This document shows positions 1 through 9,810 of a DNA stretch of 64,000 nucleotides, piece by piece (position 1 is the first letter of the stretch; each line of letters opens with the position of its first letter). The notes beneath the pieces are model-generated. The model did not search any database and had not been told where the DNA came from. It saw nothing but the letters and a program-made list of their open reading frames with translations. The position numbers and the translations under genes were made by a program. Origin of the DNA: Diphasiastrum complanatum (Eukaryota > Streptophyta > Lycopodiopsida > Lycopodiales > Lycopodiaceae). The DNA is taken from assembly GCA_029204225.1 (NCBI GenBank), contig CM055095.1, forward strand, positions 17,565,934 to 17,629,933, in the 5' to 3' direction.

Positions 1-743
1 TCAATCCTCCTAGCACAAGTGATTAAACTTGATGAGCACAATTGTTTGAAATTTAGTGTTTTGTTTGTTCTTTGAACTTCAAAGTTCTATATAGTATTCA
101 GTATGTAATATGTGGATAGTAGAAGTGTGTTCAATATTGTGATTCATGAGTTGCTAATCTTTGTGTTCACTATCTAGTATTTATTTCATCATATTTCACA
201 TTTTTCAATTTGTGTATTTAGGAGCAGTAGGACCTTCTACTTCAAGGCATACTTCACAATTGCCCACATCATCCTCTGTTGCTAGTGCAAAGGAGCATAT
301 TATTACCAATTTACCTAGTCCATCAAAACCCTGCTAGGCTCTCAAGGGCAAAGAATCCTATGTCTCATCATTTGTTGGTGTAATAAAGAAAAGGCTACAA
401 CAATCAAGAGGTGCTTCTATCTATGTGACCTCCCATTTCACTAAGCCAAAACTCTTGCTTGGAGAGAGATGATTCTGGCTTGCCAAATGCCTGTTCTTGT
501 CATTGGTGGGGAGTGGCAGGGGCCCAACATCGAGATGTTGAGGAATTGAGGGCTGAGGTCACTTGTGTGAGCAAGCAGCTCCAGCCCATTCAAGAAACAT
601 GGCCTAGTCGTGGGTGCAACAACATTTCAAATGACTGCATTGATGTGAAAACTCGCCACATTATCAATATCATGGTGTCCTCTTGCATAGCCACCATGTT
701 TTGGAGCCTGCCTTTGTGTTGGTATGTATTGCATGGTTTGTGA
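1..743. other. Left flank, no recognisable gene
   Basis: AT-rich sequence without a gene I recognise. About 220-470 (+) reads as Ser/Thr-rich protein with one internal stop, so it may be an eroded coding scrap. The missing 3' exons of the pseudouridine synthase gene to the right were looked for here on the minus strand and not found. Confidence 0.4.
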
Positions 744-1094
744 TGTTAGAAATAATAAATGATAATGTTAGTTTTAGCTAAGTTGGACCCAATTTTGGTC
801 TAGTAATAACTCGTGGCTCCAAGTAAAGTCTAATTATGTCAAGGGGCCTATCTTGACTTTTGGGGGTGCCCTATAATTAGTAGGTTCTAGAACTTAGGGT
901 CTAGGCCGTTGGAAGGCCTATTTATATGTACCCAATGTTCATTTGTAATTCATTCCCTTTCAAGCATTGCTGCTACTTTCTCTCTCCTTGAGGGCGCCTA
1001 ACCCTCTTCCTCTTCTTCTTCTTCTTCTTCTTATTCTTCTTCTTGTCTATGGAGATTGAATGGTAGAAGGATCTTGGCACTTTGATTTCCTACA
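744..1094 (+). repeat. 5' LTR of Copia A
   Basis: A 351-bp LTR starting TGTTAGAAATAATAAATG and ending TTCCTACA, with a (CTT)n run near 1008-1045. It is slightly longer than the 3' copy because the CTT run and a short segment near 895-915 differ. Confidence 0.93.
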
Positions 1095-1106
1095 TGGTAT
1101 CAGAGC
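1095..1106 (+). other. Primer-binding site (initiator-Met tRNA) of Copia A
   Basis: TGGTATCAGAGC begins directly after the LTR's terminal CA and is complementary to the 3' end of plant initiator methionine tRNA, the usual plant Copia primer. Confidence 0.92.
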
Positions 1107-1932
1107 CATGGATCTTCTATGCTTGATTTAGGGCACCCTACCAAAAGAGATCATCTTCACTTAGGGATCACAAAAATTCAGCACCTTTGCTTATTTTTTG
1201 GAGTGAAGATCCATTTTTTGACTCTTTTCCGTTTTGCAGGAGGGCACCACACATCAAAGAAGATAACAGGACTTTGGCACCCAAAAATCAGGTTGTTGTT
1301 TGCTGATTTTTCAGGTTGCAGGAAGGCGCCATTAATTATCTTCTTCGGGGCTGCTTTTAGGTCGCCCACATCCGTGTAGGTTTATCCTACTTCCGTTGGT
1401 CCGCTGCTGCCCTATTTTTCAGATTTGCTCCTTTGCAGGAGGGCGCCCATCTACAAGCAATTCCTATTCTTCTGATTTGGCTGGAAAATTAGCACCCTTG
1501 CTGATTTTACAAAGTGAAGATCCGCTTCTTTTTGCTTGTTTCCAGGTGTGGAAGAAGGCGCTAATTTTTTTGTGATGATCCGATCACATTCTGAGGCTGA
1601 AAATTGGACAGCATATTACCATTTGTAGGGTGTTGCAACAGCCCTATCTGTGTGTGTACTGTTCACACTTTTTGGCAAGAAAGAAGCGTTCCGAAAAAAG
1701 CTTTGTTGGAGGCTAATCTAATTCTTTGCTTGCTGGTTTTTTGAGTTTGTAATGCAATTTCAGGCTGAAATTTTCAGCACACAAGGCTTGTAGGAGGGCG
1801 AGTTTCTACATCCATCTAATGTGTGGTTTCGACACATTCCGGTGCTGATATTTCATATTTGATACTTGCTGGTTTTTGTGTCTTTTAGGGCACACATTTA
1901 GGATTTGAAAAGCAAATCTTTTGTTGGCAGAT

Positions 1933-3852
1933 CCTAGTGGCTAAAGAAACAGAGTCGTTTGGTCTTTGTTTAATGAAGATAGGTTGGATGGCACTAATTA
2001 CTCCTTTTGGTGCTTCATGATTAAAAATCTGCTCGTTGCAAAAGGATTGTGGGACATTGTTTGTGGTGAAGAAGAAAGACCGAAAGCCTTTGCACCTCTT
2101 ACACCTGGGGCGTCATCTTCAACCATAGCATCTTCCGAAGAGCAAAAGAAGTGGGATCGACGAGATGCACAAGCATTATCCATCATAGCATTATCGGTTA
2201 AAAGATCTATCCTTGCTCATATTAGGTCTTGCAAAAATTCTAAGAGTGCTTGGGAAACTCTTGCAAAGACTTTTCAAGTAAAGAATACTTCAAGAGTTGT
2301 TTATCTACGAAATCAACTTACTCTCTTGAAAATGCGTGAAGATGATGTCATGACTAATCATTTGTCAAAGATCAAGGATCTTAGAGAAGAGCTTCTTAAT
2401 ATTGATGAGATCATTGATGAATCTCAATTTGTCTCCATTACGCTCAATTCTCTTCCTATGACTTATCTTCCTTTCATATCATCCTTGAGCATTTCTCCAA
2501 GAGGATCAAAAATATCTTTTGATGATCTTGTTGGACTACTTCTACAAGAAGAGCAAACTCGAATCAATTTTGCGGTTGAAGAGCCACAAGATCAAGCTTT
2601 TTTCTCAAAGGGAAAGTCAAAAGGTATTTCTTCTTCTACATCCTCTAAAGAAGGTGAAGATAACTTTTCAAAGTTCAATAGGAAGATGATATGTTTCTAT
2701 TGTCACAAAGGGGGACATACCATCAAATATTGTAGGACAAGAATAGAGAAAGCAAAGCGTGAGGCATCTATTGAAGATCATGAAGAACCTAATACGGCCA
2801 CCTTAGCATCTTTGGAGCCACAAGTGGAGGAGCAAGCAAATCTTATTGATAAAGATTATGCTTTTATGGTTTCTAAGAAACCAAGTTTCGAGTGGTTCAT
2901 GGATAGTGGAGCCACTAATCATATGTCCTATCAACGTGAAGTTTTCACAAGCTTGAAAGCAATTAATGATGGAAGCCAAGTTCAATGTGCAGGAGACACA
3001 TCACATTTGATCAAAGGTATTGGTGATATTGCTCTTGTTTTGCCTACTGGAGATCAAAAGTATGTCAAGAATGTTCTTTATGTTCCTAGCATCAAGAAAA
3101 ATCTACTTTCTATTTTTCTAATCATCAAGCAAGGGTTGCTTGTTGAATTTAAGGAAGGAAGATGTTTTGTAAAAGATCCTTCTAAATCTTTGATGCTTAT
3201 TGCTACGGGCACTGCAAGAAATAATTTGTTTGTGTTGGACACATACAGGAAGGAAGCTTCATCTTGTTTTCTAGCATCCACTTTGATGGTAGAAGAACAA
3301 AGGGATGAATTGTTTGAATATTCAAGCTTGCTGGAAAATGTTGATATGGCTGAGAAATCGTATTATCAATCACCGCAAGTTGATGCATTTTATGGGAGCA
3401 TTAGTGAAAAAGTTCATGAGCAAACTTTTCAAGATAATATTATGGAAAAAGCTGGAAAAATTGAGCATCCTTTGAAGTCTCTTGGTACGTCGAATCAAAG
3501 TGACAAGCTGCTGGTTTTTTTATTGAAGATAATGGTCAGCAAAATCAGCTTTCTTCTTTTGATTGGATGCTGGATTTTTATGTTCAAATTGGTGGGCAGC
3601 AGATTTGGTCTTGTTCTATTGTTCATTTTCAGCTTATTTTACATCTTACGCATCCTTTCATGCTTCGGGAACAGCCTGCGGAAGATTTTTGGACAGCAAG
3701 GTCCAATCTTGGAACACTTTAGACAGCCAAAAGGTGAAAGCCATGGGGCTTTTGGACAGTCAACTATACAGGGCAGCAAGGGTGTTGGTTCACCTTTTTC
3801 ATTGTCTCAAACTCATTCTTCAAGTGCCTTTGATGATCAAGAGTGGGGATGA
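1933..3852 (+). pseudogene. Copia A gag-protease remnant
   Basis: The reading frame is open from about 1966 to 3852. The gag part has the LDGTNYSFW N-terminal motif and a UBN2-like domain (LRNQL, LNSLP). A CCHC zinc knuckle (CFYCHKGGHTIKYC) lies near 2695-2735. The aspartic protease has the active-site motif DSGATNHM near 2900-2925. No integrase, RT or RNase H follows; the last 120 residues are hydrophobic or Gln/Gly-rich linker debris. Compared with Copia B, the gag ATG is GTG (1936) and one base is missing before the [10 protein letters not shown] motif, so gag is not translatable from a normal start. Known of the family: gag packages RNA and protease cleaves the polyprotein. This copy could at most act in trans with partners. 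Confidence 0.88.
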
Positions 3853-4039
3853 GACTTGAAAAACTCTTTTACTACTACAAGCAAAAGTTTTTTGGCGGCA
3901 TTAAGCTTGGACAGCAAGCTACATCTTTTTTTTTTCTGCTACATAGGAGTGTTTTGGGCAGCAAGCAACACTTTGCATTTTTGTTGCAGTTTTCATACTT
4001 CATGTCATGTTATGTTTTTACATTATCATTTAGGGAGGG

Positions 4040-4378
4040 TGTTAAAAATAATAAATGATAATGTTAGTTTTAGCTAAGTTGGACCCAATTTTGGTCTAGT
4101 AATAACTCGTGAGTCCAAGTAAGGTCTAATTATGTCAAGGGGGCCTATCTTGACTTTTGGGGGTGCCCTATAATTAGTAGGTTCTAGAACTTAGGGTTTG
4201 GAAGAGTGAAGGCCTATTTATATGTACCCAGTGTTCATTTGTAATTCATTTCCTTTCAAGCATTGCTGCTACTTTCTCTCTCCTTGAGGGCGCCTAACCC
4301 TCTTCCTCTTCTTCTTCTTCTTCTTCTTGTCTATGGAGATTGAATGGTAGAAGGATCTTGGCACTTTGATTTCCTACA
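4040..4378 (+). repeat. 3' LTR of Copia A
   Basis: A 339-bp LTR, TGTTAAAAAT...TTCCTACA, preceded by a polypurine tract and followed by the target duplication TGTGA. Confidence 0.93.
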
Positions 4379-4383
4379 TGTGA

Positions 4384-4847
4384 TTCGTCATTTCCTTGTC
4401 TATTGGCTTAACTAGCATTGCATAGATGTGTTTCCACCCTTATTCTGCCGTGATGCTGCTTGGGGATGATGCATGCAGTTATGCATCTGCACGCATGGCT
4501 GTGCATGTGCGTTTATTGGATATGCATAGAATGTACAGCTTACTTGCATCTATGGCCTAGATGGTTAAAGTTGCATCATAATTTATTTGGAATATGATCT
4601 CCAAAATCATTACCTTGTTTTTTGATAATCCTTGTTGCGGAAGTACACTCATTAAAATAAATAAATAAATCCTCCATTTGAATAGCGCACTTGCTAAGTT
4701 GTATAGCTAGTCTAAGAGAATTTTAAAAACTTATGGGTGCAATCAACAGTCTACAAAAGCATTCACCATTATTAGATATACTGTAAGTGTTTCACTGTTC
4801 ACAAAGGGCACAGTATATTTGCAAGCAGCTTGTTGAACTGTACTTAC
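4384..4847. other. Probable intron 6 of the pseudouridine synthase gene
   Basis: No exon is recognisable on either strand. The minus strand downstream of exon 6 should carry the catalytic-domain C-terminus (RNH.VR and RVRIG.. segments of the family), but none is visible before Copia A or in 1-740. Confidence 0.45.
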
Positions 4848-6786
4848 TCTTTCGTAATTCCTGATGAGGGATGTGACACTTTATTTGCAAATTCACCTAA
4901 AATAACACAAACAAGAAAATATGCAAATTATGGTACATCGCACTTGAGCCTTGCATTAGAGCTTAAAAGATAAATCCACAAAAGTAATGTCCAATGTAGA
5001 ATAAACTTACCATCATTTGTGACCAGCAATAAACCTGCTGTTCCAACATCAAGACGACCAACTGTAAAAAGCCGTGGCTGAGCTATTCCTGGGTTTTTTT
5101 TAGTCTGTAAATGTCACTTCCAAGTCCATTAGTCAAATTGGGAAGAAGCTCATTGGATCCTGACCCTAATTTTGTCATAAAGAGTTGAATCCTGACTGAG
5201 AGTACGAGTACAAGTTTTTTTCTTGCTGACTTAAAGTAAGACTACAAGCTCTTTCCCCGGTTTTCATAATCATTGTTTGCTACCCTGTAGAAGTCATATC
5301 GCCAGAAATAATATACCGACCCATGATTTGATGAATCCATCGAAGAGACTTAAGACAGACTTGGATTCATCAACTCCATTCGAGCATATGTACCTGGCAT
5401 CAATCTTTTCAGATTCATCTTAGAAAGACAATAGTTTAAGCCGAGCTGCCAAACATAGAGATGAATGCTTAGCATAGCAGAGCACATCAAAAATATCCCT
5501 CATCACATCCAATATGAAAAAAGATTTCAAAAGGAAAGAGCTCTGCATTAATCTAGTTCACATTGACAAAAGTTTTAAATAGACGTAGACTTAAGGCACC
5601 ATACCCTTTGGGCTTATTAAGAGCAAAGAACAGCTTTGGGGGCAGCTTCTTCGGTAAGGAATGCCCATCAATATAAATAAAATCCCGCAATGGATCGACT
5701 GGAGTCTGATAGCAGAACAGATTTCAGTAAAATGTATCACCAGATTAACTGGAAATGCCAGTTTATTTCTTGACCAATAACGAGACAAACTCCTGGTCTC
5801 GCCAATCGTACTGTAGCTATGTAGTATGTGGAGAAATGATCGAAATACCGACCTGTGGAATTTTGCAAACAGTGCCATTTACAGTGACCCTTCCAGCAAA
5901 AATGACCTCTTCACTGGCACGCCTTGAAGCCACTAATCTAACATAACAAAGACAAATATGATTCTTAACCGTCAAAGACAAGAACGTATGCCAGCAAATG
6001 ACGTAAAAAAGAGGAGTGACGTTCTAACAAGGTCAATGACCACAGACTGGGAGTTGAATCTCTAAGTTCATTCTTCAAGCATAATTCTTCATAAAAGTGT
6101 AGGTGTTGCCGCACATTTTGATTAAAAAAATATCCAGCATGGTATGGACAAGGCAGGATAGACATAGTAATTCCACATGTTCTAAAATAGCAACGAAAGT
6201 AGGTGGTTTCGCATGTTTCGAGAAGAAAGCCCAACACATAGGGACTGGTCAGAATACTCGTAATATCAATAAATATTATAGCATAGCAAAGTTAGATAAT
6301 ACCTCCAGCGGTCGCTAAAACCTTGCCAAGCCTCTCAGGTTCTCTAAACTTTTCGTTATAAAACCGCCTGGCTGCCTTTGAGTATTTCGGAGGACCTGGG
6401 TCCACCTTTTTTGAAGCAGGCACTCTTTTGGCTGGCAAATTTACCGGTATTGATCGAGGTTCTAGCTTATCAGGGGAACCTGAAACCTCTGCAGAAGAGC
6501 GCATCCGAATATTTCCATCTGCATCCCGCTCCAGCAACGGAATAGCCAGTGCTCGCCGCTTAGGCTCTGCCACAGATGTAGCATTTGCATTTCCCGTAGT
6601 TGCCATGCAAATGGCCCTAGAAGAGTTTGTGCTTGATGAAGTGCACAATTCCCCGTTGGTGCGCAGTCTGCACATGAAAAAAAACTCTGCTGGTCTAGGC
6701 AGAGCTGCCATTTTGCAGCAAACATGAAAGCAACGAGGTGCGTCGAGCTGCCTTGAGGAAAGAATAGTCCCTAGAATTGCCGCCAT
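4848..6786 (-). CDS. SVR1: Chloroplast 23S rRNA pseudouridine synthase, SVR1/RluB type (5' six exons)
   Basis: Exons on minus: 6786-6303, 5932-5853, 5705-5605, 5393-5321, 5104-5011 and 4896-4848, all with GT-AG introns and matching phases, giving 293 residues. Residues 1-130 are Ser/Ala/Arg-rich, as in a plastid transit peptide. KAARRFYNEKF and an S4 RNA-binding domain (RLGKVLATAGGVASRRASEE, then VTVNG) follow, then LNKPKGYICSNG and the catalytic-loop motif FTVGRLDVGTAGLLLVTNDG with the conserved Asp. This order is that of RsuA/RluB enzymes, closest in my memory to Arabidopsis SVR1, which isomerises uridine in plastid rRNA. About 100 C-terminal residues are missing: they lie beyond the left edge or were lost when Copia A inserted. 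No stop or frameshift is seen in the six exons. The start is the first Met before the transit-like region. Confidence 0.9.
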
Positions 6787-6867
6787 AGCTGCTTCTTCGC
6801 TGACGCTGCCCGTTCCGATCCACTGCTCCCTTCCGTCAATTATCGTCTTCTCGTCTCTCCTCCTACT

Positions 6868-6889
6868 CTAACCCTAACCCTAACCCTAA
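6868..6889 (-). promoter_or_regulatory. Telo-box tract upstream of the pseudouridine synthase start
   Basis: Three and a half units of CCCTAA on plus (TTAGGG on minus), 82-103 bp upstream of the ATG at 6786. Short telomere-like motifs in promoters or 5' UTRs are known in plant ribosome- and translation-related genes, which fits an rRNA-modifying enzyme. It is too short and isolated to be a chromosome end. Confidence 0.6.
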
Positions 6890-6894
6890 GATTG

Positions 6895-7940
6895 TCTCGT
6901 TGCTTGTTTCTAATGTCCTTGCTTTTATATGAAAACAATTGAATTCTGGCAGCGAGAGGCAGGGCCCGCCTTTGCAATATGTGTTAACCTGCACTTTTAT
7001 GAAAGTTTTTGGAAATCTCATTATACAAGCAATGAAAGCATGGAAATGCACATTTTGATAAAAATAACATAGTTGAGGCTTAAGTGTGCATTTGATGAAG
7101 AAGTGTTTGTAGCGAGGTGATATGGTAACAATATTGATTTTTGTAAACATATATAATATATTGGCAAATGGTCTCACTAATATGCTTATGTAGATCCAGA
7201 TAGATTTTTTTAATTTTGTATGTTTGTCCAAACATGATTCAATTTGCGTACATATGGAATTTTACAATACAATATTTTCAATCATATAAAGCATAATTGT
7301 CGGTTGTTGGAAAATAAAGTTTGTGATGCTTAGCTCGTGTTTTGTAAACATAAAATATGTAATGTCATTAGATTATAATCATTTATAATATTATGTTCGT
7401 ATTTAGATAGTGATCTAGTGCTTAATGATCAAATAATGAGATGAGTTTTTCCGTAGGTATACATAATGGGAATATGTAACATCCATTTTGCTATTGTTCT
7501 TAGTCATGTCATTTCATGTTGTACAGATGAATCTAGTATTAAGTGTTTTGAGGTCAATGATGACATGTTTTGAAGCATTGTTGGGATTAAATGCTACTTG
7601 AGTTATTGTTAGACTTTGTGCTCCGTGTAGTGTTCTCGCTATTGCTATTCGGATTGGAAATTGTTTTCTTGTAACTTTATTAAATATAGATTGGCCAATT
7701 TGGAATTATTTCATGATTCAATGTATTGGAGTCCATGTTTGATTCATGTTACTGGTTTTTATAATTTTGTCCTATGCACAATTCTGAGCTATGTGCTCAA
7801 AGAGAGTAACCACGTGGCACATTGTAAAACGTAGATATGCATTAAGATGAAGGGTTGTGATTTGACATATAATAAAATATAAACTACAGATGTTCATGAT
7901 ACTATCTAAAGGATTCCAAGTCTGGCAAATCCCATCATCC
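6895..7940. other. AT-rich intergenic sequence
   Basis: Upstream region of the pseudouridine synthase gene. No coding similarity, tRNA or element end was recognised. Confidence 0.5.

Positions 7941-8009
<69 letters not shown>
7941..8009 (+). repeat. (GA)n microsatellite
   Basis: About 34 uninterrupted AG units. Confidence 0.98.
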
Positions 8010-8012
<3 letters not shown>

Positions 8013-8204
8013 CACACCTGGATGATTGTAGACGTGTTTTCTTGAGAGGATGCCATGATATTCCCACGAGCAGTTTGTTTTCTTTAAAACATAACCGTAC
8101 ATAGAGTTTTTATCACATAGCGTCTAACATTCTTCCTTGAGAATCAAATTTTTTGTAGTTATATTCGTTTGCCAAAAACGTATTCAAAGAGTATTGAAGC
8201 CCAA

Positions 8205-8285
8205 TCGTTATGGCATAGTTAATCAAAAGGCATACCTGTGTAAAGACTTATCGATGTATGGTTCGAATCCGAACCTAAACAAATG
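8205..8285 (+). repeat. tRNA-like sequence, possible SINE head
   Basis: TGGCATAGTTAA (8211-8222) fits a pol III A box, and GGTTCGAATCC (8260-8270) is a perfect B box with flanking bases that could form a T arm. Spacing is tRNA-like. The anticodon and acceptor arms do not pair convincingly, so this is a tRNA-derived SINE head or tRNA pseudogene, not a working tRNA. No clear body, tail or target duplication was found. Confidence 0.45.
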
Positions 8286-8699
8286 AAGTGGTAGGCCGTA
8301 GTAACAATTGATATTACATAATCACAAGACGTGGATGCTCATTTAGTGTTCAAATGCTAAACTAGAAGTGCATAGCATCTGAGAATACATTTTGGTTTAG
8401 TGAAAGAAGACAGGTGTCAACGCTGAATGTCAGTTGTTATCCATGTACGAAATAAGTTTACTTAACTAATCAGCATGCAATATAAATGAAATTTCATAGT
8501 CTGGTCTTCCCTACATTTTGATTCCACACTGAAAATGGCATAACGTTTTAGTGGTAAGTCCGAATTTAGCGGAGTTTGGTGCATTGGAAAGCGCTCAAAA
8601 GGCCTTTCCAATGATATTTACATGACATACTTTTGATGTACGGATAAAAAGTTATGGCAAGTCAAAGTATTAGTGTTATAATATTTTAATGATATAAAC
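8286..8699. other. Intergenic, nothing recognised
   Basis: AT-rich sequence with no readable protein or repeat. Confidence 0.45.
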
Positions 8700-9015
8700 T
8701 ACATCTTGCGCGAATTCTTAAAGGGTTTTTTTGGAGCTCAAAACTCCTCTAATGATAGAGAACTTTCTTGTGTTGGTGTGACTATTAACCAAGATGAGCT
8801 AGTACAAGTCATTCTAAATGGCTTGAAAGATGACTATGATAATCTTGTTTAGTCTTTTGTCATTAAGGAGGAGTTGCCTAATTTAGAAACTCTCCAAGGT
8901 ATTCTTATTTCTGAAGAAGCTAGGCAAAGCTATAAACTTTTTAGGATGAACAAACTCAAGCATGGTTGAAGTGACAAAGCTCTCTTTGTCAAGACAAACA
9001 TAAAGGAAGGAGTAA
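8700..9015 (+). pseudogene. Copia gag (UBN2-like) fragment
   Basis: Translated with stops, this reads like a Copia gag C-terminal half: a Gln-Asp-Glu-Leu-Val-Gln-x-Ile-Leu-x-Gly-Leu segment, then a Tyr-Asp-Asn-Leu-Val segment, then EELPNLETLQGILISEEAR. This is the usual L..LP..Y......L....L...E.R layout. In-frame TAG and TGA codons and missing ends mark it as a dead scrap. No LTR is attached. Confidence 0.65.
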
Positions 9016-9072
9016 GATGTAGTCGTCGATTGTAGTATAGAGGTCCGTTCACTGGGAGCCGCCCGTGCACAC

Positions 9073-9189
9073 CTGCATAGCAAGAGAGAGAGAAGGGAGA
9101 TAGAGAGAGGTAGAGAGATAGAAGGAGTGATGAGAGAGAGGAGAGAGGAGAGAGAGTTTAGAGAGAGAGAGGAGAGAGAGTAGAGAGAG

Positions 9190-9222
<33 letters not shown>

Positions 9223-9291
9223 AAGAGCTCACCAAGGATGGTTGGGGCTATGGGGGCTCGAGTGCCTACCCATAGCTATGCACCAATCACC

Positions 9292-9332
<41 letters not shown>
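9073..9332 (+). repeat. GA-rich microsatellite cluster
   Basis: Imperfect GA-rich sequence (9073-9225) and a clean (GA)n run (9294-9332) are separated by about 70 bp of ordinary sequence. Confidence 0.9.
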
Positions 9333-9335
<3 letters not shown>

Positions 9336-9810
9336 TTTATTGAGAAGAAAATGAAGATGTGTACAATGGAAAATGGCCTCCTTATATAGTTGAGGAGGGA
9401 GGGCCATCTTGGCTCTCATTGGCCTATTTACAATGGCATCCTAGCCCTTCAAACTAATTGAACTTCAATCTATTGATTCATTAGGAAAAGGGCGAAACTC
9501 ACATGATTCATGTGAGTTTGAGAAATTCCCTTTTAACTTAGAACCTTATGAACTTGAATTTGGGCTTTTTAATTAATTTATTCTACTAAGGCTCAAAGTC
9601 CTTTTATTCAAGTTCTATTGCATGGTCACTGGGTCGGTCTTATACACGCAGGAAGCCAGTGCCCTCGTTGTCATGAAGGGGCGCTGTTGTGGGTTCTTTT
9701 ATTGCTGGGACATGGGTGCTTCAGGAAAAGCGTGGATAAAATTCACTTATGTAAATCCTGAGGCTTTGTTGGATGATGGTGATCAGCAAGAACTTGGACT
9801 TGCCAGATTT
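9333..9810. other. Possible decayed LTR or leader sequence
   Basis: Contains features common in retroelement U3/R regions (CTTATATAG near 9381, GC-poor repeats), but no matching partner LTR was found. No gene is recognised. Confidence 0.3.

Larger units (their letters stand above)
744..4378 (+). mobile_element. Copia LTR retrotransposon A, internally deleted
   Basis: Two near-identical LTRs (744-1094 and 4040-4378, both TG...CA) are flanked by the 5-bp target duplication TGTGA (739-743 and 4379-4383). A primer-binding site follows the 5' LTR, and a purine tract AGGGAGGG (4032-4039) precedes the 3' LTR. The interior codes only for gag and protease plus a short tail; integrase, reverse transcriptase and RNase H are absent. 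The tail (about 3680-3850) carries repeated TTGGACAGCAA-type motifs like the integrase-RT linker of Copia B at 54.3 kb, so a deletion has removed the enzymatic core. The element lies downstream of exon 6 of the minus-strand pseudouridine synthase gene, probably in its next intron. It is non-autonomous; the close LTR match suggests fairly recent insertion. Confidence 0.93.

Noticed and set aside
459-743. 94-residue open frame as a gene
   Set aside because: No homology or context; it runs up to the Copia A target duplication and looks accidental.
5591-6237. Minus-strand open frames of 90-95 residues as separate proteins
   Set aside because: They are intron sequence or out-of-frame reads around exons 2 and 3 of the pseudouridine synthase gene.
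6868-6889. Telomere or interstitial telomeric array
   Set aside because: Only about 3.5 units in front of a gene; best read as a telo-box.
8205-8285. Functional tRNA gene
   Set aside because: Acceptor and anticodon stems do not pair and no clear anticodon loop is seen.
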